Shown: piece by piece, positions 49,527 to 59,315 of the stretch
Layout: every line of letters begins with the position of its first letter
Numbering within the stretch: position 1 is the first letter of the stretch
Assembly: GCF_018882385.1 (NCBI RefSeq)
Contig: NZ_JACVON010000001.1
Location: 232,942-296,941 of the forward strand
Source of the DNA: Polynucleobacter sp. 30F-ANTBAC
GTDB taxonomy: Bacteria; Pseudomonadota; Gammaproteobacteria; Burkholderiales; Burkholderiaceae
Reading direction: 5' to 3'
DNA: 64,000 bases
Made by a program: the position numbers and the translations under genes
Notes under the pieces: generated by a model
Databases searched by the model: none
The model's input: the letters and a program-made list of their open reading frames with translations, nothing else
What the model was told of the DNA's origin: nothing

Positions 49527-49579
49527 TTTTCAGAAACGGGGTAATGAATTTAATACTTTTACCCGTTCCTGAAAATTAG
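49527..49579 (-). promoter_or_regulatory. terminator-like hairpin between tpsB and tpsA
   Basis: On the minus strand TTTTCAGGAACGGGTAA pairs with TTACCCCGTTTCTGAAAA across a loop of about 15 bases, with one mismatch and one bulged base. A pyrimidine-rich run (TTTCTTTTG) follows and contains the tpsA start codon. It could attenuate read-through from tpsB or mask the tpsA start. Confidence 0.5.
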
Positions 49580-49616
49580 CTGAAGAGCTAGTTGATGAAC
49601 TTAATTCATGAGCGAC

Positions 49617-51353
49617 TTAGAAAAAGATGCTGCCCTTGATCCAACCTTGAACATCACGATACTGATTATCACTGTTTAACTGCTGACCACTTTGAGTGTA
49701 AAGCGGATTGTTACCTAAGCGCCATGCTAATGAACCTGATAGTTGAACGCGTTGGTACTGGTACTTAGCAGATAAGCCTGTTGCATACAAAGAATAACTG
49801 TTGCCCGCATTAGTTTGCCCCTGCCACCCATTGTATGTGTCCACGTATTGTTGGATCATGCCAGCATCAAAAAAGGCGCCAAGCTGAAGATTTTGGATGG
49901 GCGTGTGATTAATCTCTAATGACGCAACTGCGCCCTGTGAGCCGCCACCTTGAGCTACTGGGTAGGCTCTGACACCATACGGCCCACCCAAGTAGAGTTG
50001 CTCTGCACTGTTTAGATTTTTATTTGCCAATTGTCCGTAAACAGAAGCCACTAAGTTTGTTTTATTAATCGGCAGTGGCTGAGTAATAGAACCATTGAAG
50101 CCCAATTTTGCAAATGAGCCTTCTGTTGATGCGTTCTGAGCATCATTACTAGCTTGGGTGGAGTTGTTAATGGATAGTGATCCCAAGGTAACTGTACTAC
50201 CCCAATTAACATAAGCATTTTGTAAATAATTGCTACCGTTGATGCCAGCAGCTAGATTGTTAATTTGATATTTACTACTTTCCACACCAGCCGTTTGGTT
50301 GTTGTAGTTCTTGTTCTCAAAATTAATGGTGATATTTTTGCTTGAACTACCTGTTCGCTCTAGAGCGTACTGAGAATAGATGCCATACGTTTGAGCGGTA
50401 CCCTGAGAGCGTTGTGCTGGAGTTGAAAAACTAGATAAGGTTTTATAGTCCAAGGCACTAACGCCACCAGAAACCCTCCAACCATCATAGCCAACAGGTA
50501 ATCCATAACGGAACTGCCCAAAGATGGATCCCTGAGATCCAAATAAATCAAGAGTTGTTTGATCTCCATACCCACTCAGATCATTCAAGCTCAAACTGGC
50601 AACTGCTTGCTCGCTTCCTGTATTAGCAGCACCGTAGTTGGTCAGATCAACCCTGCCGGCAAACAAACCAGTATCTTTTGCATTTACGACGATATTTGTT
50701 GTTTCCTCTTTGTCACCTTGAGTTAACTCACCAGTCACCTGAGTGCCTGGAACCTCATTCAAGAGAGCCAAGCTACGCTCTAAACCATTTAAATCAATTA
50801 ACTTTCCAGGTGCATTTTTAGCGCTAATAACTTTTTTACTGATTGAAGACTTGAGTCGACTGGGGCGGGCTTTATCGAGCTCAATGATGACATCACCGAC
50901 TTTGCCTTCAATAATTTTTATTGTAATAACCCCTTTGACCACATCTTGAGGTGGGACTACAGCTTGAGCCACCCGACCCATTTGCGTGTAGAGATTGGTT
51001 ACCGCTGAAGCAGCTTCTTTGATTTGATCAAGTGTTAGCTGACGATTGGTATAGGGTTGCAGAACCTCTTGAGCTTGAGCTTGCTCAATAAGCGTCAAAC
51101 CTGTAACTTGAAATGATTTGACGTCGATTGCTTTGCTAGTAGTTTTAGCTGGATCTGCCTTTTTCTTGGGTTTCACGCGCTTTTCTGGCTTTACAGCGGA
51201 GCGCTCTCGCTCAGCTTCACGTTGAAGTTGTTGCTGCAGCGCACCGGCATCAGGTCCAACTTGAGCATAAAGAGATGATGCGAAAAGAGTACCCAATACT
51301 GCTAAACATATAGGTGAAAATTTTGAGCGTCTAAGGCGGAAATGGTTTGACAT
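49617..51353 (-). CDS. TpsB outer-membrane transporter (ShlB/FhaC/HecB family)
   Basis: About 578 residues from ATG 51353, chosen because it begins the signal peptide (MSNHFRLRRSKFSPI, cleavage after SSLYA); a GTG at 51377 is also in frame. A Lys/Pro-rich linker (RVKPKKKADP) precedes two POTRA domains: IDVKSFQVTGLTLIEQAQAQ at about 75-150, and GLERSLALLNEVPGTQVTGE at about 180-250. The rest is a 16-stranded barrel ending in Phe (GWIKGSIFF). The loop-6 motif is present as GVRAY, a variant of VRGY. It exports the TpsA encoded about 97 bases downstream. Confidence 0.94.
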   Translation of the reverse strand: MSNHFRLRRSKFSPICLAVLGTLFASSLYAQVGPDAGALQQQLQREAERERSAVKPEKRVKPKKKADPAKTTSKAIDVKSFQVTGLTLIEQAQAQEVLQPYTNRQLTLDQIKEAASAVTNLYTQMGRVAQAVVPPQDVVKGVITIKIIEGKVGDVIIELDKARPSRLKSSISKKVISAKNAPGKLIDLNGLERSLALLNEVPGTQVTGELTQGDKEETTNIVVNAKDTGLFAGRVDLTNYGAANTGSEQAVASLSLNDLSGYGDQTTLDLFGSQGSIFGQFRYGLPVGYDGWRVSGGVSALDYKTLSSFSTPAQRSQGTAQTYGIYSQYALERTGSSSKNITINFENKNYNNQTAGVESSKYQINNLAAGINGSNYLQNAYVNWGSTVTLGSLSINNSTQASNDAQNASTEGSFAKLGFNGSITQPLPINKTNLVASVYGQLANKNLNSAEQLYLGGPYGVRAYPVAQGGGSQGAVASLEINHTPIQNLQLGAFFDAGMIQQYVDTYNGWQGQTNAGNSYSLYATGLSAKYQYQRVQLSGSLAWRLGNNPLYTQSGQQLNSDNQYRDVQGWIKGSIFF

Positions 51354-51391
51354 GAGAAAAGTCCAAAGGGTTAGCACTCCCCAAGGAGAAG

Positions 51392-51410
51392 TGACATTGA
51401 AAATATGTCA
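51392..51410. promoter_or_regulatory. dyad-symmetric site upstream of tpsB
   Basis: TGACAT, seven bases, ATGTCA: a perfect 6-bp dyad about 40 bases upstream of the tpsB start. On the minus strand it overlaps a TTGACA sequence that could be a -35 box. A second short dyad (CTCC, CCAA, GGAG) lies at about 51377-51388. Operator function is a guess. Confidence 0.35.
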
Positions 51411-51457
51411 AAAATTTAGTTGATTTGAGGAATCTTATCTATTAGCTTAAGGGCGAG

Positions 51458-51486
51458 CACTGGAACCGTATAACACCGCTCCAGTG
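51458..51486. repeat. inverted repeat between guaA and tpsB
   Basis: CACTGGA at 51458-51464 and TCCAGTG at 51480-51486 make a 7-bp stem with a 15-base loop. No T-run follows on either strand. Confidence 0.6.
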
Positions 51487-51487
51487 T

Positions 51488-51528
51488 GCAACTTTCATTT
51501 CATTTAATTTAAATGAAATGAAAGTTGC
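51488..51528. repeat. 41-bp perfect palindrome at the end of guaA
   Basis: Twenty bases starting GCAACTTTCATTTCATTTAA are followed by one central base and their exact reverse complement. The last base overlaps the guaA stop codon (51528-51530). The stem is AT-rich and lacks a following U-tract, so it is not a standard terminator, though it can form a long hairpin in the guaA transcript. Confidence 0.95.
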
Positions 51529-53135
51529 TATTCCCACTCAATGGTTGCTGGCGGTTTGCCGCTGATGTCGTAAACCACGCGATTGATACCGCGAACTTCA
51601 TTGATGATCCGATTGGATACGCGACCTAATAACTCATGAGGCAAATGAGCCCAGTGAGCTGTCATGAAGTCTTGTGTTTGCACAGCGCGCAAAGCCACAA
51701 CATACTCATAAGTGCGTCCATCGCCCATCACGCCAACCGATTTAACCGGTAGGAATACAGCAAAAGCTTGGCTGGTTAATTCGTACCAAGACTTTCCAGT
51801 TGGAGCATCGATCGTCGAGCGCAACTCTTCAATGAAGATAGCATCTGCACGACGTAGTAAATCAGCAAAGTCTTTTCTTACCTCACCCAAAATGCGAACA
51901 CCAAGACCAGGTCCTGGGAACGGGTGGCGGTACACCATGTCATGAGGTAAACCTAATGCAACACCTAAAGCGCGAACTTCATCTTTGAATAACTCACGCA
52001 AAGGTTCTAAAAGCTTGAGCTTCATATCATCCGGAAGACCACCGACGTTATGGTGGCTCTTAATGGTGTGCGTACCTTTTTTACCTTTACCAGCTGACTC
52101 AATCACGTCAGGATAAATAGTGCCTTGGGCTAACCATTTGGCATTTTCAATCTTGGCAGACTCGCGTTGGAAAACCTCCACAAACTCTTTACCAATGATT
52201 TTACGTTTGGCTTCCGGGTCTGACACACCGGTTAAAGCACCCATGAACTCAGTTGTCGCATCAACATGAATGACCTTCACACCCAAGTTCTTACCAAACA
52301 TTTCCATCACCATCTTGCCTTCGTCCAAACGAAGCAAGCCATGGTCAACGAAAACACAAGTCAATTGTTTGCCAATCGCTTTATGGATCAAAGCTGCAGC
52401 AACACTCGAATCAACACCACCGGATAAACCAAGTATCACTTCATCGCTGCCAACTTGTTGGCGAATCGAAGCAACCGCTTCGGCAATGTAGTCACCCATC
52501 ACCCAATCTGTGCCGCAGGCACAAATATCATGAACAAAACGCTCAAGGATGGCCGTACCTAAAACTGTATGCGTCACTTCTGGGTGAAACTGAACAGCAT
52601 AAAAACGTCGCTCTTCATCTGCCATGCCAGCAATCGGACATGAATCGGTTGAAGCCATCAACTTAAAGCCTGCTGGCATTTCTGTGACAGAGTCGCCATG
52701 ACTCATCCACACTTTTAGAATGCCATGACCCTCTGGTGTTGTGAAATCTTGAATATTTTCAAGTAAGTTGGTGTGGCCACGAGCACGAACTTCGGCGTAG
52801 CCAAACTCACGCGACTTACCTAAAGACTCTGCTGTCGCTACCTGACCACCTAATTGAGCCGCCATGGTTTGCATACCGTAACAAATACCCAGAACAGGGA
52901 CGCCTAATTGGAAAACAATATCAGGCGCTCTTGGCGTATCACCTTCAGTAACAGAGCTAGGGCCGCCAGAAAGGATGATGCCTTTACAGCCACCCTCTTT
53001 AACCAGCTTCTCAATCAAACTAGCATCCACATCGTAGGGATGAATTTCTGAATAAACGCGTGCATCACGCACACGTCTAGCAATGAGTTGGGTCACTTGT
53101 GACCCAAAATCCAAAATTAAAATCTTATCGTGCAC
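51528..53135 (-). CDS. guaA: GMP synthase (glutamine-hydrolysing)
   Basis: 535 residues, normal length. The class I glutamine amidotransferase domain has C85 in [12 protein letters not shown] and QFHPEV near 180; the ATP-pyrophosphatase loop is [19 protein letters not shown] near 240. The C-terminal dimerisation domain ends [13 protein letters not shown]. It converts XMP to GMP. It is 24 bases downstream of guaB and probably co-transcribed. Confidence 0.97.
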   Translation of the reverse strand: MHDKILILDFGSQVTQLIARRVRDARVYSEIHPYDVDASLIEKLVKEGGCKGIILSGGPSSVTEGDTPRAPDIVFQLGVPVLGICYGMQTMAAQLGGQVATAESLGKSREFGYAEVRARGHTNLLENIQDFTTPEGHGILKVWMSHGDSVTEMPAGFKLMASTDSCPIAGMADEERRFYAVQFHPEVTHTVLGTAILERFVHDICACGTDWVMGDYIAEAVASIRQQVGSDEVILGLSGGVDSSVAAALIHKAIGKQLTCVFVDHGLLRLDEGKMVMEMFGKNLGVKVIHVDATTEFMGALTGVSDPEAKRKIIGKEFVEVFQRESAKIENAKWLAQGTIYPDVIESAGKGKKGTHTIKSHHNVGGLPDDMKLKLLEPLRELFKDEVRALGVALGLPHDMVYRHPFPGPGLGVRILGEVRKDFADLLRRADAIFIEELRSTIDAPTGKSWYELTSQAFAVFLPVKSVGVMGDGRTYEYVVALRAVQTQDFMTAHWAHLPHELLGRVSNRIINEVRGINRVVYDISGKPPATIEWE

Positions 53136-53159
53136 AGCAGTCCTAGATAAAGTGACTAA

Positions 53160-54623
53160 TTAGTCGATGTGATAGTTAGGTGCTTCTTTGGTAATCTGCA
53201 CATCGTGCACATGAGACTCACGCATACCAGCAGCTGTAATCTGTACAAACTCGGCTTTGTCATGAAGCTCAGAAATGGTTTTGCAACCACAGTAGCCCAT
53301 AGAAGAACGAATACCACCGGTTAACTGATGAACGATTGCAAGCACACTACCTTTGTAGGGCACTCGACCTTCAATACCTTCAGGTACTAATTTGTCTACG
53401 TTGGCACTGTTGTCTTCTTGGAAGTAACGATCTGCCGCACCATCTTTCATAGCACCAACCGAACCCATGCCGCGGTAGCTCTTGTAAGAACGACCTTGGT
53501 ACAAGAATACTTCACCCGGAGCTTCTTCTGTCCCCGCAAACATACCACCCATCATCACGCAATGAGCGCCAGCTGCAAGAGCTTTTGAAATGTCGCCTGA
53601 GTAACGAATACCGCCGTCAGCGATCAAAGGTACGCCTGTACCTTTAAGAGCTTCTGACACATTCACAACCGCAGTAATTTGAGGGACACCCACACCCGCC
53701 ACAATGCGCGTGGTGCAAATGGATCCAGGGCCAATACCCACCTTCACGCCATCAGCGCCATGCGCCACAAGAGCTTTAGCCGCTTCACCGGTAGCAATAT
53801 TACCGCCAATGACTTGGATCTGTGGGTAGTTCTTCTTAACCCATTTCACGCGATCCAAAACACCTTGGCTATGACCGTGAGCGGTATCAACCACAATCAC
53901 ATCAACACCAGCTTTAGCTAATAACTCGATACGCTCGTCGTTATCTGGACCCACACCTACAGCAGCACCGGCGATCAATTGACCACGACTGTCTTTACTG
54001 GCTAATGGATGTTCTTTGGCTTTAAGGATATCTTTAACGGTGACTAAACCACGAAGTTCAAACGCATCATTCACAACCAAAACACGCTCTAAGCGGTGCT
54101 TGTTCATCAAGCGCTTGGCTTCCTCGATGTTGGTTCCTTCTTTGATTGTGATCAAACGATCTTTTGGAGTCATCTTGTCACGAACTTTGGCTGCCAAATC
54201 TTCTTCAAAACGAAGATCTCGGTTGGTGATAATTCCCACCACGGACTTACCTTCTAATACTGGAAAGCCTGAGAAACCATGCTCTTTTGAAAGCTCAATG
54301 ACATGACGCACTGTCATTTCTGGTGAAATAGTAATCGGGTCACGCAGGACACCAGATTCATAACGCTTCACCTTAGCTACTTCACGAGCTTGCTCAGCAG
54401 GCGTTAAATTCTTATGAATAATGCCAACGCCACCCTCTTGAGCCATCACAATCGCCAAGCGACCTTCGGTCACTGTGTCCATCGCAGCAGACACCAAAGG
54501 AATATTGATTGAAATATCGCGAGTTAATTGAGTACCCAACTGGGCATCACGTGGCAAGACCGCTGAATAGGCGGGAACTAGGAGCACATCGTCAAATGTC
54601 AGTGCTTTTTGAATGAGTTTCAT
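53160..54623 (-). CDS. guaB: IMP dehydrogenase
   Basis: 487 residues. The active-site Cys is C303 in [20 protein letters not shown]. Two CBS domains (about 95-205) interrupt the barrel, and the flap is [11 protein letters not shown]. It oxidises IMP to XMP, the committed step to GMP. A hairpin immediately before its ATG covers the ribosome binding site (see 54626-54662). Confidence 0.97.
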   Translation of the reverse strand: MKLIQKALTFDDVLLVPAYSAVLPRDAQLGTQLTRDISINIPLVSAAMDTVTEGRLAIVMAQEGGVGIIHKNLTPAEQAREVAKVKRYESGVLRDPITISPEMTVRHVIELSKEHGFSGFPVLEGKSVVGIITNRDLRFEEDLAAKVRDKMTPKDRLITIKEGTNIEEAKRLMNKHRLERVLVVNDAFELRGLVTVKDILKAKEHPLASKDSRGQLIAGAAVGVGPDNDERIELLAKAGVDVIVVDTAHGHSQGVLDRVKWVKKNYPQIQVIGGNIATGEAAKALVAHGADGVKVGIGPGSICTTRIVAGVGVPQITAVVNVSEALKGTGVPLIADGGIRYSGDISKALAAGAHCVMMGGMFAGTEEAPGEVFLYQGRSYKSYRGMGSVGAMKDGAADRYFQEDNSANVDKLVPEGIEGRVPYKGSVLAIVHQLTGGIRSSMGYCGCKTISELHDKAEFVQITAAGMRESHVHDVQITKEAPNYHID

Positions 54624-54625
54624 GC

Positions 54626-54662
54626 AAAACCTCTATGCGCAAAAGCGAATTATAGAGGTTTT
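54626..54662 (-). promoter_or_regulatory. hairpin over the guaB ribosome binding site
   Basis: AAAACCTCTAT (54652-54662 read on the minus strand) pairs perfectly over 11 bases with ATAGAGGTTTT at 54626-54636. The 15-base loop is between them, and the 3' arm contains AGAGG, the likely Shine-Dalgarno, eight bases before the ATG. The same stretch contains TATAAT on the minus strand, which could instead be a -10 box for a guaB promoter. Confidence 0.6.
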
Positions 54663-54666
54663 ATGA

Positions 54667-55017
54667 CTATTTGCCTGAAAAACGCCCTTTTTTGACCGCT
54701 GCCTTGGCTTGGAGCCTTGCATCATGGTCTTTGTTGGCTTTTTTTCTGCGCCCAATCATGGGGTCAATCAGCAGTTCACTATAGAGCTCTAAGCGATCAC
54801 CATCATAGATGGGAGCATCCCAATCCTTACGCTTCCCAAAGACACCGTAGCAGCCTTTTCTGGCAATTCTGGGATCCGTTGGTGAGTCCGCAACCCCAAG
54901 CGCTATGAGTGCGTTTCCAACTGTGGCATCAATACCAGAAAATTCCCACATGAAATCCGTCATTACTGGGTCACCTTGCCGGGCATCACACACCAAAAGA
55001 TGGATCTTATTGGCCAT
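54667..55017 (-). CDS. rnfH: RnfH family protein (UPF0125)
   Basis: 116 residues with a beta-grasp RnfH fold pattern: SGIDATVGNALIALGV, CYGVFGKRKDWDAPIYDGDR, LELYSELLIDPMIGRRKKAN. The basic tail (DHDARLQAKAAVKKGRF) is typical of the family. Function is undefined. It overlaps ratA by 11 bases, the standard ratA-rnfH arrangement. Confidence 0.93.
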   Translation of the reverse strand: MANKIHLLVCDARQGDPVMTDFMWEFSGIDATVGNALIALGVADSPTDPRIARKGCYGVFGKRKDWDAPIYDGDRLELYSELLIDPMIGRRKKANKDHDARLQAKAAVKKGRFSGK

Positions 55018-55441
55018 AGATCTGATCCGCTCTCTTTACAAAACCATCCACAAAGGTCCCAGCAATCATGCCGAATACCGGACCAATCACCTTTTCAAGA
55101 AGAATGCTCTCAAATTCATAATGCAGTGAGAACTCCACCTTGCAGGCATCTTCACGAAGCGGCACAAACTTCCAGTGACCATGAAATTTCTTAAATGGGC
55201 CATCCACGAAGGCCATATCAATCGATGTGGGCTTGGTATTGGTATTACGGGTATGGAAAAACTGATTCAAACCCTTAAATTGAATATGTATTTTGGCATT
55301 CAAAACTTCTTCTGTTTGCTCATAGATCTCGGTGCCACCGCACCAAGGGAGGAATTCGGGATACTTAGCTACATCCGTTACCAAGTGATACATTCGCTCG
55401 GCGGAGTGCTGAATCAGTACGGTCTTATTTACGTCTGCCAT
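55007..55441 (-). CDS. RatA family START-like protein
   Basis: About 144 residues from ATG 55441 (MADVNKTVLIQHSAERMYHL), which matches how homologues begin; an ATG two codons earlier is also present. The START/SRPBCC features are VTDVAKYPEFLPWCGGTEIY and WKFVPLREDACKVEFSLHYE. E. coli RatA was described as a toxin acting on 50S subunits, while related proteins are Coq10-like ubiquinone-binding proteins. The gap to smpB is only about 27 bases. Confidence 0.92.
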   Translation of the reverse strand: MADVNKTVLIQHSAERMYHLVTDVAKYPEFLPWCGGTEIYEQTEEVLNAKIHIQFKGLNQFFHTRNTNTKPTSIDMAFVDGPFKKFHGHWKFVPLREDACKVEFSLHYEFESILLEKVIGPVFGMIAGTFVDGFVKRADQIYGQ

Positions 55442-55468
55442 AATCATGCATTCTAACGATAAATTTAT

Positions 55469-55927
55469 ATGAGCATCATTGATAATAAAAAAGCTTTCTT
55501 TGACTACTTCGTTGAAGAACGCTTTGAAGCCGGTATGGTCTTACAAGGATGGGAAGTTAAAGCCATTCGGGAAGGTCGCGCCCAAATCAAAGAAGCTTAT
55601 GTGGTTATTCGTGATGCGGAGATTTACTTAATTGGCTGCCATATTAGCCCGCTCATTTCAGCCTCAACCCACGTTCTTGCTGATCCGGGTCGTACTCGCA
55701 AGTTACTATTGAACGCCATTGAGATTAAAAAACTAATTGGTAAAGTGGAACAACGTGGTTACACCCTCATGCCGATCAATCTGCATTTCAGCAAAGGTCG
55801 TGTGAAGTGTGAAATTGGCTTAGGTCGCGGCAAGAAGCAACACGACAAACGTGAAGCAACCAAAGATCGTGACTGGCAAATAGAAAAAGCCCGAATTATG
55901 CGTTCGGGCTCCAAGTTGGGCGAGTAA
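55469..55927 (+). CDS. smpB: SsrA-binding protein SmpB
   Basis: 152 residues. Family sequences are [20 protein letters not shown] (with the EVKAIREGR motif next), [20 protein letters not shown] and the basic tail [20 protein letters not shown]. It binds tmRNA for rescue of stalled ribosomes. It is divergent from ratA-rnfH. No ssrA (tmRNA) gene was recognised nearby. Confidence 0.97.
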   Translation: MSIIDNKKAFFDYFVEERFEAGMVLQGWEVKAIREGRAQIKEAYVVIRDAEIYLIGCHISPLISASTHVLADPGRTRKLLLNAIEIKKLIGKVEQRGYTLMPINLHFSKGRVKCEIGLGRGKKQHDKREATKDRDWQIEKARIMRSGSKLGE

Positions 55928-55931
55928 ATCA

Positions 55932-55958
55932 AGTCAGACCCCATCAAAGAGTCTGACT
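55932..55958. terminator. hairpin between convergent smpB and ppsA
   Basis: AGTCAGAC, an 11-base loop and GTCTGACT form a perfect 8-bp stem 4 bases after the smpB stop. It lacks a clear T-run, so termination may be factor-assisted. Confidence 0.5.
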
Positions 55959-55967
55959 GCCAAGCCA

Positions 55968-58349
55968 TTACTTCTTAGCTAATAAAGTCCAAGTATCCAC
56001 CACGCTATCAGGATTTAGCGAGATAGACTTAATTCCTTTATTCATCAACCATTGTGCAAAATCAGGATGATCAGAAGGACCCTGACCACAGATGCCAATG
56101 TACTTACCCTTGGCAATACAAGTCTCAATAGCACGAGCAATTAAGAACTCTACCGCAGGGTCACGCTCATCAAAATCAATAGCCAACAACTCCATACCTG
56201 AATCTCGGTCAAGACCGAGAGTCAATTGCGTCAAGTCATTTGAACCAATTGAGAAACCGTCAAAGTGTTCCAAGAACTGTTCAGCCAGAATAGCGTTTGA
56301 AGGTACTTCACACATCATGATGACGCGTAAACCATTCTCGCCACGCTTAAGACCTTGCTGACCTAACAAACCGATTACTTTCTCAGCTTGTTTTACTGTG
56401 CGAACAAATGGGATCATGATTTCAACGTTTGTTAAGCCCATGTCATTACGAACACGTTTCATCGCTTCGCATTCCATCGCAAACGCTTCTGCAAAGTCTT
56501 CTGAGATATAACGAGAGGCGCCACGGAAACCAAGCATTGGATTCTCTTCGTCCGGCTCGTATCTTGATCCACCAATCAACTTCTTGTATTCGTTTGATTT
56601 GAAATCAGACATACGAACAATAACTGGCTTTGGATAAAAAGCAGCAGCAATCGTAGCAATACCTTCAGCTAGTTTATCTACGTAAAACGCTTTAGGACTT
56701 GCATGGCCACGAGCAACACTCTCTACAGCCTTCTTTAAATCCAAATCAATGTTTGGATACTCTAGGATTGCTTTTGGATGAACACCAATATTGTTATTGA
56801 TGATGAACTCTAAACGTGCCAAGCCCACACCACCATTTGGAATCTGACAGAAGTCAAAAGCCAATTGTGGGTTACCCACGTTCATCATGATCTTTAGAGG
56901 AATCTCAGGCAATACGCCACGACTAACTTCTGTTACCTCAGTCTCAATCGGACCGTCATAGATACGGCCTTCATCACCTTCAGCACAAGATACGGTCACA
57001 ACTGCGCCGTCTTTTAAAACGTCCGTTGCATTGGCGCAACCTACAACAGCAGGCACACCTAATTCACGAGCAATAATCGCTGCGTGACAGGTACGACCAC
57101 CACGATTAGTCACAATCGCTGCTGCCCGCTTCATCACAGGTTCCCAGTTAGGATCTGTCATGTCAGCAACTAAGACGTCACCTGGCTGAACACGGTCCAT
57201 TTCGCTGGCATCTTTGACTACACGCACAGTACCAGTACCAATCTTTTGACCAATCGCACGACCAGTTGTTAAAACTGTTGAATGACCTTTAAGTTTGTAA
57301 CGCATCTCAACTTGACCTTGAGATTGGCTCTTGACTGTCTCAGGACGGGCCTGAAGAATGTAGATCTTGCCATCGATACCGTCTTTACCCCACTCAATAT
57401 CCATCGGGCGATCGTAATGTTTCTCGATGATCATCGCGTACCTTGCCAACTCAGCAACATCTTCATCAGTAATCGAGTAACGATTGCGTTGCTCTAAAGG
57501 TACATCCACAGTTTTAACGCGACCAGGCTCGCCTGGCGCTGTGAATTGCATCTGAATTAACTTAGAGCCCAAGCTTCTACGAATGATGGCGTATTTGCCA
57601 GCAGCCAAGGTTGGCTTGAAAACATAAAACTCGTCCGGATTAACCGCACCCTGCACAACGGTTTCACCTAATCCATAGCTTGACGTAATGAATACGGCAT
57701 CTTTAAAGCCTGACTCGGTATCTAATGTGAACATCACACCAGAGGAAGCCTTGTCCGAGCGAACCATTCGCTGAATACCGGCAGACAAAGCAACTTCCGC
57801 ATGCGCAAAGCCTTTGTGAACACGGTATGAAATAGCGCGGTCGTTATAAAGAGAAGCAAACACTTCACGAATGCGGTGCAACACATCTTCAATACCTACT
57901 ACGTTCAAGAATGATTCTTGCTGACCAGCAAATGAGGCGTCCGGTAAATCTTCAGCCGTTGCTGAAGAACGAACCGCAAAAGAACCCTTACCATCAGCAT
58001 CTAGAACTTTAAACGCTTCACGAACCTCTTTTTCAAGACGCTCTTGGAATGGAGCTTCTTCAACCCAACGACGAATCTCTGCGCCAGCAAGAGCTAGAGC
58101 TTTAACATCATCCACATTCAAAGCGTCTAAACGGGCATTGATGCGCTCGGTTAACTTGTTATGAACCAAAAAGTCTCTAAAAGCCAAGGCAGTTGTCGCA
58201 AATCCAGTAGGAACACGAACACCCGTGGCATTTAATTGGGAAATCATCTCTCCTAATGAAGAATTTTTACCGCCGACTGACTCAACGTCAGACATGCGGA
58301 GCTCCTCAAAAGGTAAAACGTATGCATTAGCATGGTTAGGATTAGTCAT
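55968..58349 (-). CDS. ppsA: phosphoenolpyruvate synthase
   Basis: 793 residues from ATG 58349 ([20 protein letters not shown]), chosen because GAGAG lies just upstream; the longer frame to 58430 would not look homologous. The N-terminal ATP-binding domain has [20 protein letters not shown] and [20 protein letters not shown]. The phosphohistidine is in [20 protein letters not shown], and the PEP/pyruvate barrel ends [20 protein letters not shown]. It makes PEP from pyruvate and ATP. It is divergent from its regulator gene ppsR. Confidence 0.96.
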   Translation of the reverse strand: MTNPNHANAYVLPFEELRMSDVESVGGKNSSLGEMISQLNATGVRVPTGFATTALAFRDFLVHNKLTERINARLDALNVDDVKALALAGAEIRRWVEEAPFQERLEKEVREAFKVLDADGKGSFAVRSSATAEDLPDASFAGQQESFLNVVGIEDVLHRIREVFASLYNDRAISYRVHKGFAHAEVALSAGIQRMVRSDKASSGVMFTLDTESGFKDAVFITSSYGLGETVVQGAVNPDEFYVFKPTLAAGKYAIIRRSLGSKLIQMQFTAPGEPGRVKTVDVPLEQRNRYSITDEDVAELARYAMIIEKHYDRPMDIEWGKDGIDGKIYILQARPETVKSQSQGQVEMRYKLKGHSTVLTTGRAIGQKIGTGTVRVVKDASEMDRVQPGDVLVADMTDPNWEPVMKRAAAIVTNRGGRTCHAAIIARELGVPAVVGCANATDVLKDGAVVTVSCAEGDEGRIYDGPIETEVTEVSRGVLPEIPLKIMMNVGNPQLAFDFCQIPNGGVGLARLEFIINNNIGVHPKAILEYPNIDLDLKKAVESVARGHASPKAFYVDKLAEGIATIAAAFYPKPVIVRMSDFKSNEYKKLIGGSRYEPDEENPMLGFRGASRYISEDFAEAFAMECEAMKRVRNDMGLTNVEIMIPFVRTVKQAEKVIGLLGQQGLKRGENGLRVIMMCEVPSNAILAEQFLEHFDGFSIGSNDLTQLTLGLDRDSGMELLAIDFDERDPAVEFLIARAIETCIAKGKYIGICGQGPSDHPDFAQWLMNKGIKSISLNPDSVVDTWTLLAKK

Positions 58350-58477
58350 AAGAACTCTCAAGTAATAGAAAATCTGCACTGCTGCCAAAGACTTAGGGTA
58401 AATTTGAGTCCATAGCGCTATATATCTCAATTGTAACCGTTTAAAACTAGCTCCCTTAAATTACCGCACCCCTATTT

Positions 58478-59302
58478 ATGACCGCAAAACCTCGTGTTGT
58501 TTTCATTGTTTCTGATGGTACTGGCATCACCGCCGAGACCTTTAGCCACTCGATCCTAGCCCAATTTGAGCTGCCTTTTAGGCAAGTCAGACTTCCCTTT
58601 ATTGATACAGTCGATAAAGCGCACCAAGCGGTTCGAGAAATCAATGAATATTCGGAGAAATCAGGTCAGCAACCCATCGTTTTTACGACGCTTGTTAACC
58701 CTGAGGTGAATGCCATTGTTACGGCCGCAAAGGGCTTGATGATGGACATGTTCCAAACATTTATTGTCCCCTTGGAGCAGGCCCTTGGTGTTAAGTCGAA
58801 CCACGCTATTGGTCGATTTCATAACAATGCCGATACAGAATCGTATAAAAACCGCATTGAGGCCATTAATTTCTCTCTTGCTCACGATGATGGTCAATCC
58901 AATCAAAACTTGGCGGATGCAGACATTATCTTGGTGGGCGTATCTAGAAGTGGTAAAACCCCAACCAGCCTTTACTTGGCTATGCAATATGGCTTAAAGT
59001 CGGCCAACTACCCCTTAATTCCGGATGACTTTGAAAGAAGTCAGATGCCTGTGGATATTCAACCCTATCGCAAGAAGTTATTTGGCTTAACCATTGATCC
59101 GATGCGATTATGCGAAATCCGCAATGAACGTCGCCCTGGTAGCAATTACGCCAAAATTGAGAACTGCCGTTATGAAGTGAGCGAGGCTGAAGCGATGATG
59201 CGTAAAAATGGCATTCCATGGTTATCGACAACCAATAAATCCATTGAAGAAATCGCCACCACCATCCTGCAAGAGATTAAGCCCGATCGCCGTAATTATT
59301 GA
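58478..59302 (+). CDS. ppsR: PEP synthetase regulatory protein (bifunctional kinase/pyrophosphorylase)
   Basis: 274 residues. The N-terminus has VVFIVSDGTGITAETFSHSI, and the P-loop is GVSRSGKTPTSLYLAMQYGL near 150-169. Family members use ADP to phosphorylate and inactivate PEP synthase and also reverse it. The divergent placement with ppsA, 128 bases apart, supports that target. Confidence 0.95.
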   Translation: MTAKPRVVFIVSDGTGITAETFSHSILAQFELPFRQVRLPFIDTVDKAHQAVREINEYSEKSGQQPIVFTTLVNPEVNAIVTAAKGLMMDMFQTFIVPLEQALGVKSNHAIGRFHNNADTESYKNRIEAINFSLAHDDGQSNQNLADADIILVGVSRSGKTPTSLYLAMQYGLKSANYPLIPDDFERSQMPVDIQPYRKKLFGLTIDPMRLCEIRNERRPGSNYAKIENCRYEVSEAEAMMRKNGIPWLSTTNKSIEEIATTILQEIKPDRRNY

Positions 59303-59315
59303 TTGCAGAAATTTA

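Noticed and set aside
51488..51528. Palindrome as a standard intrinsic terminator of guaA
   Set aside because: No U-tract follows and the stem is AT-rich; kept as an inverted repeat of unknown role.
55007..55441. RatA-RnfH as a toxin-antitoxin pair
   Set aside because: The arrangement is the conserved housekeeping one, and homologues are better viewed as START-like, Coq10-related proteins; a toxin role cannot be claimed from sequence.
58350..58430. N-terminal extension of ppsA
   Set aside because: The extra 27 residues do not resemble the family, and a GAGAG site precedes ATG 58349.
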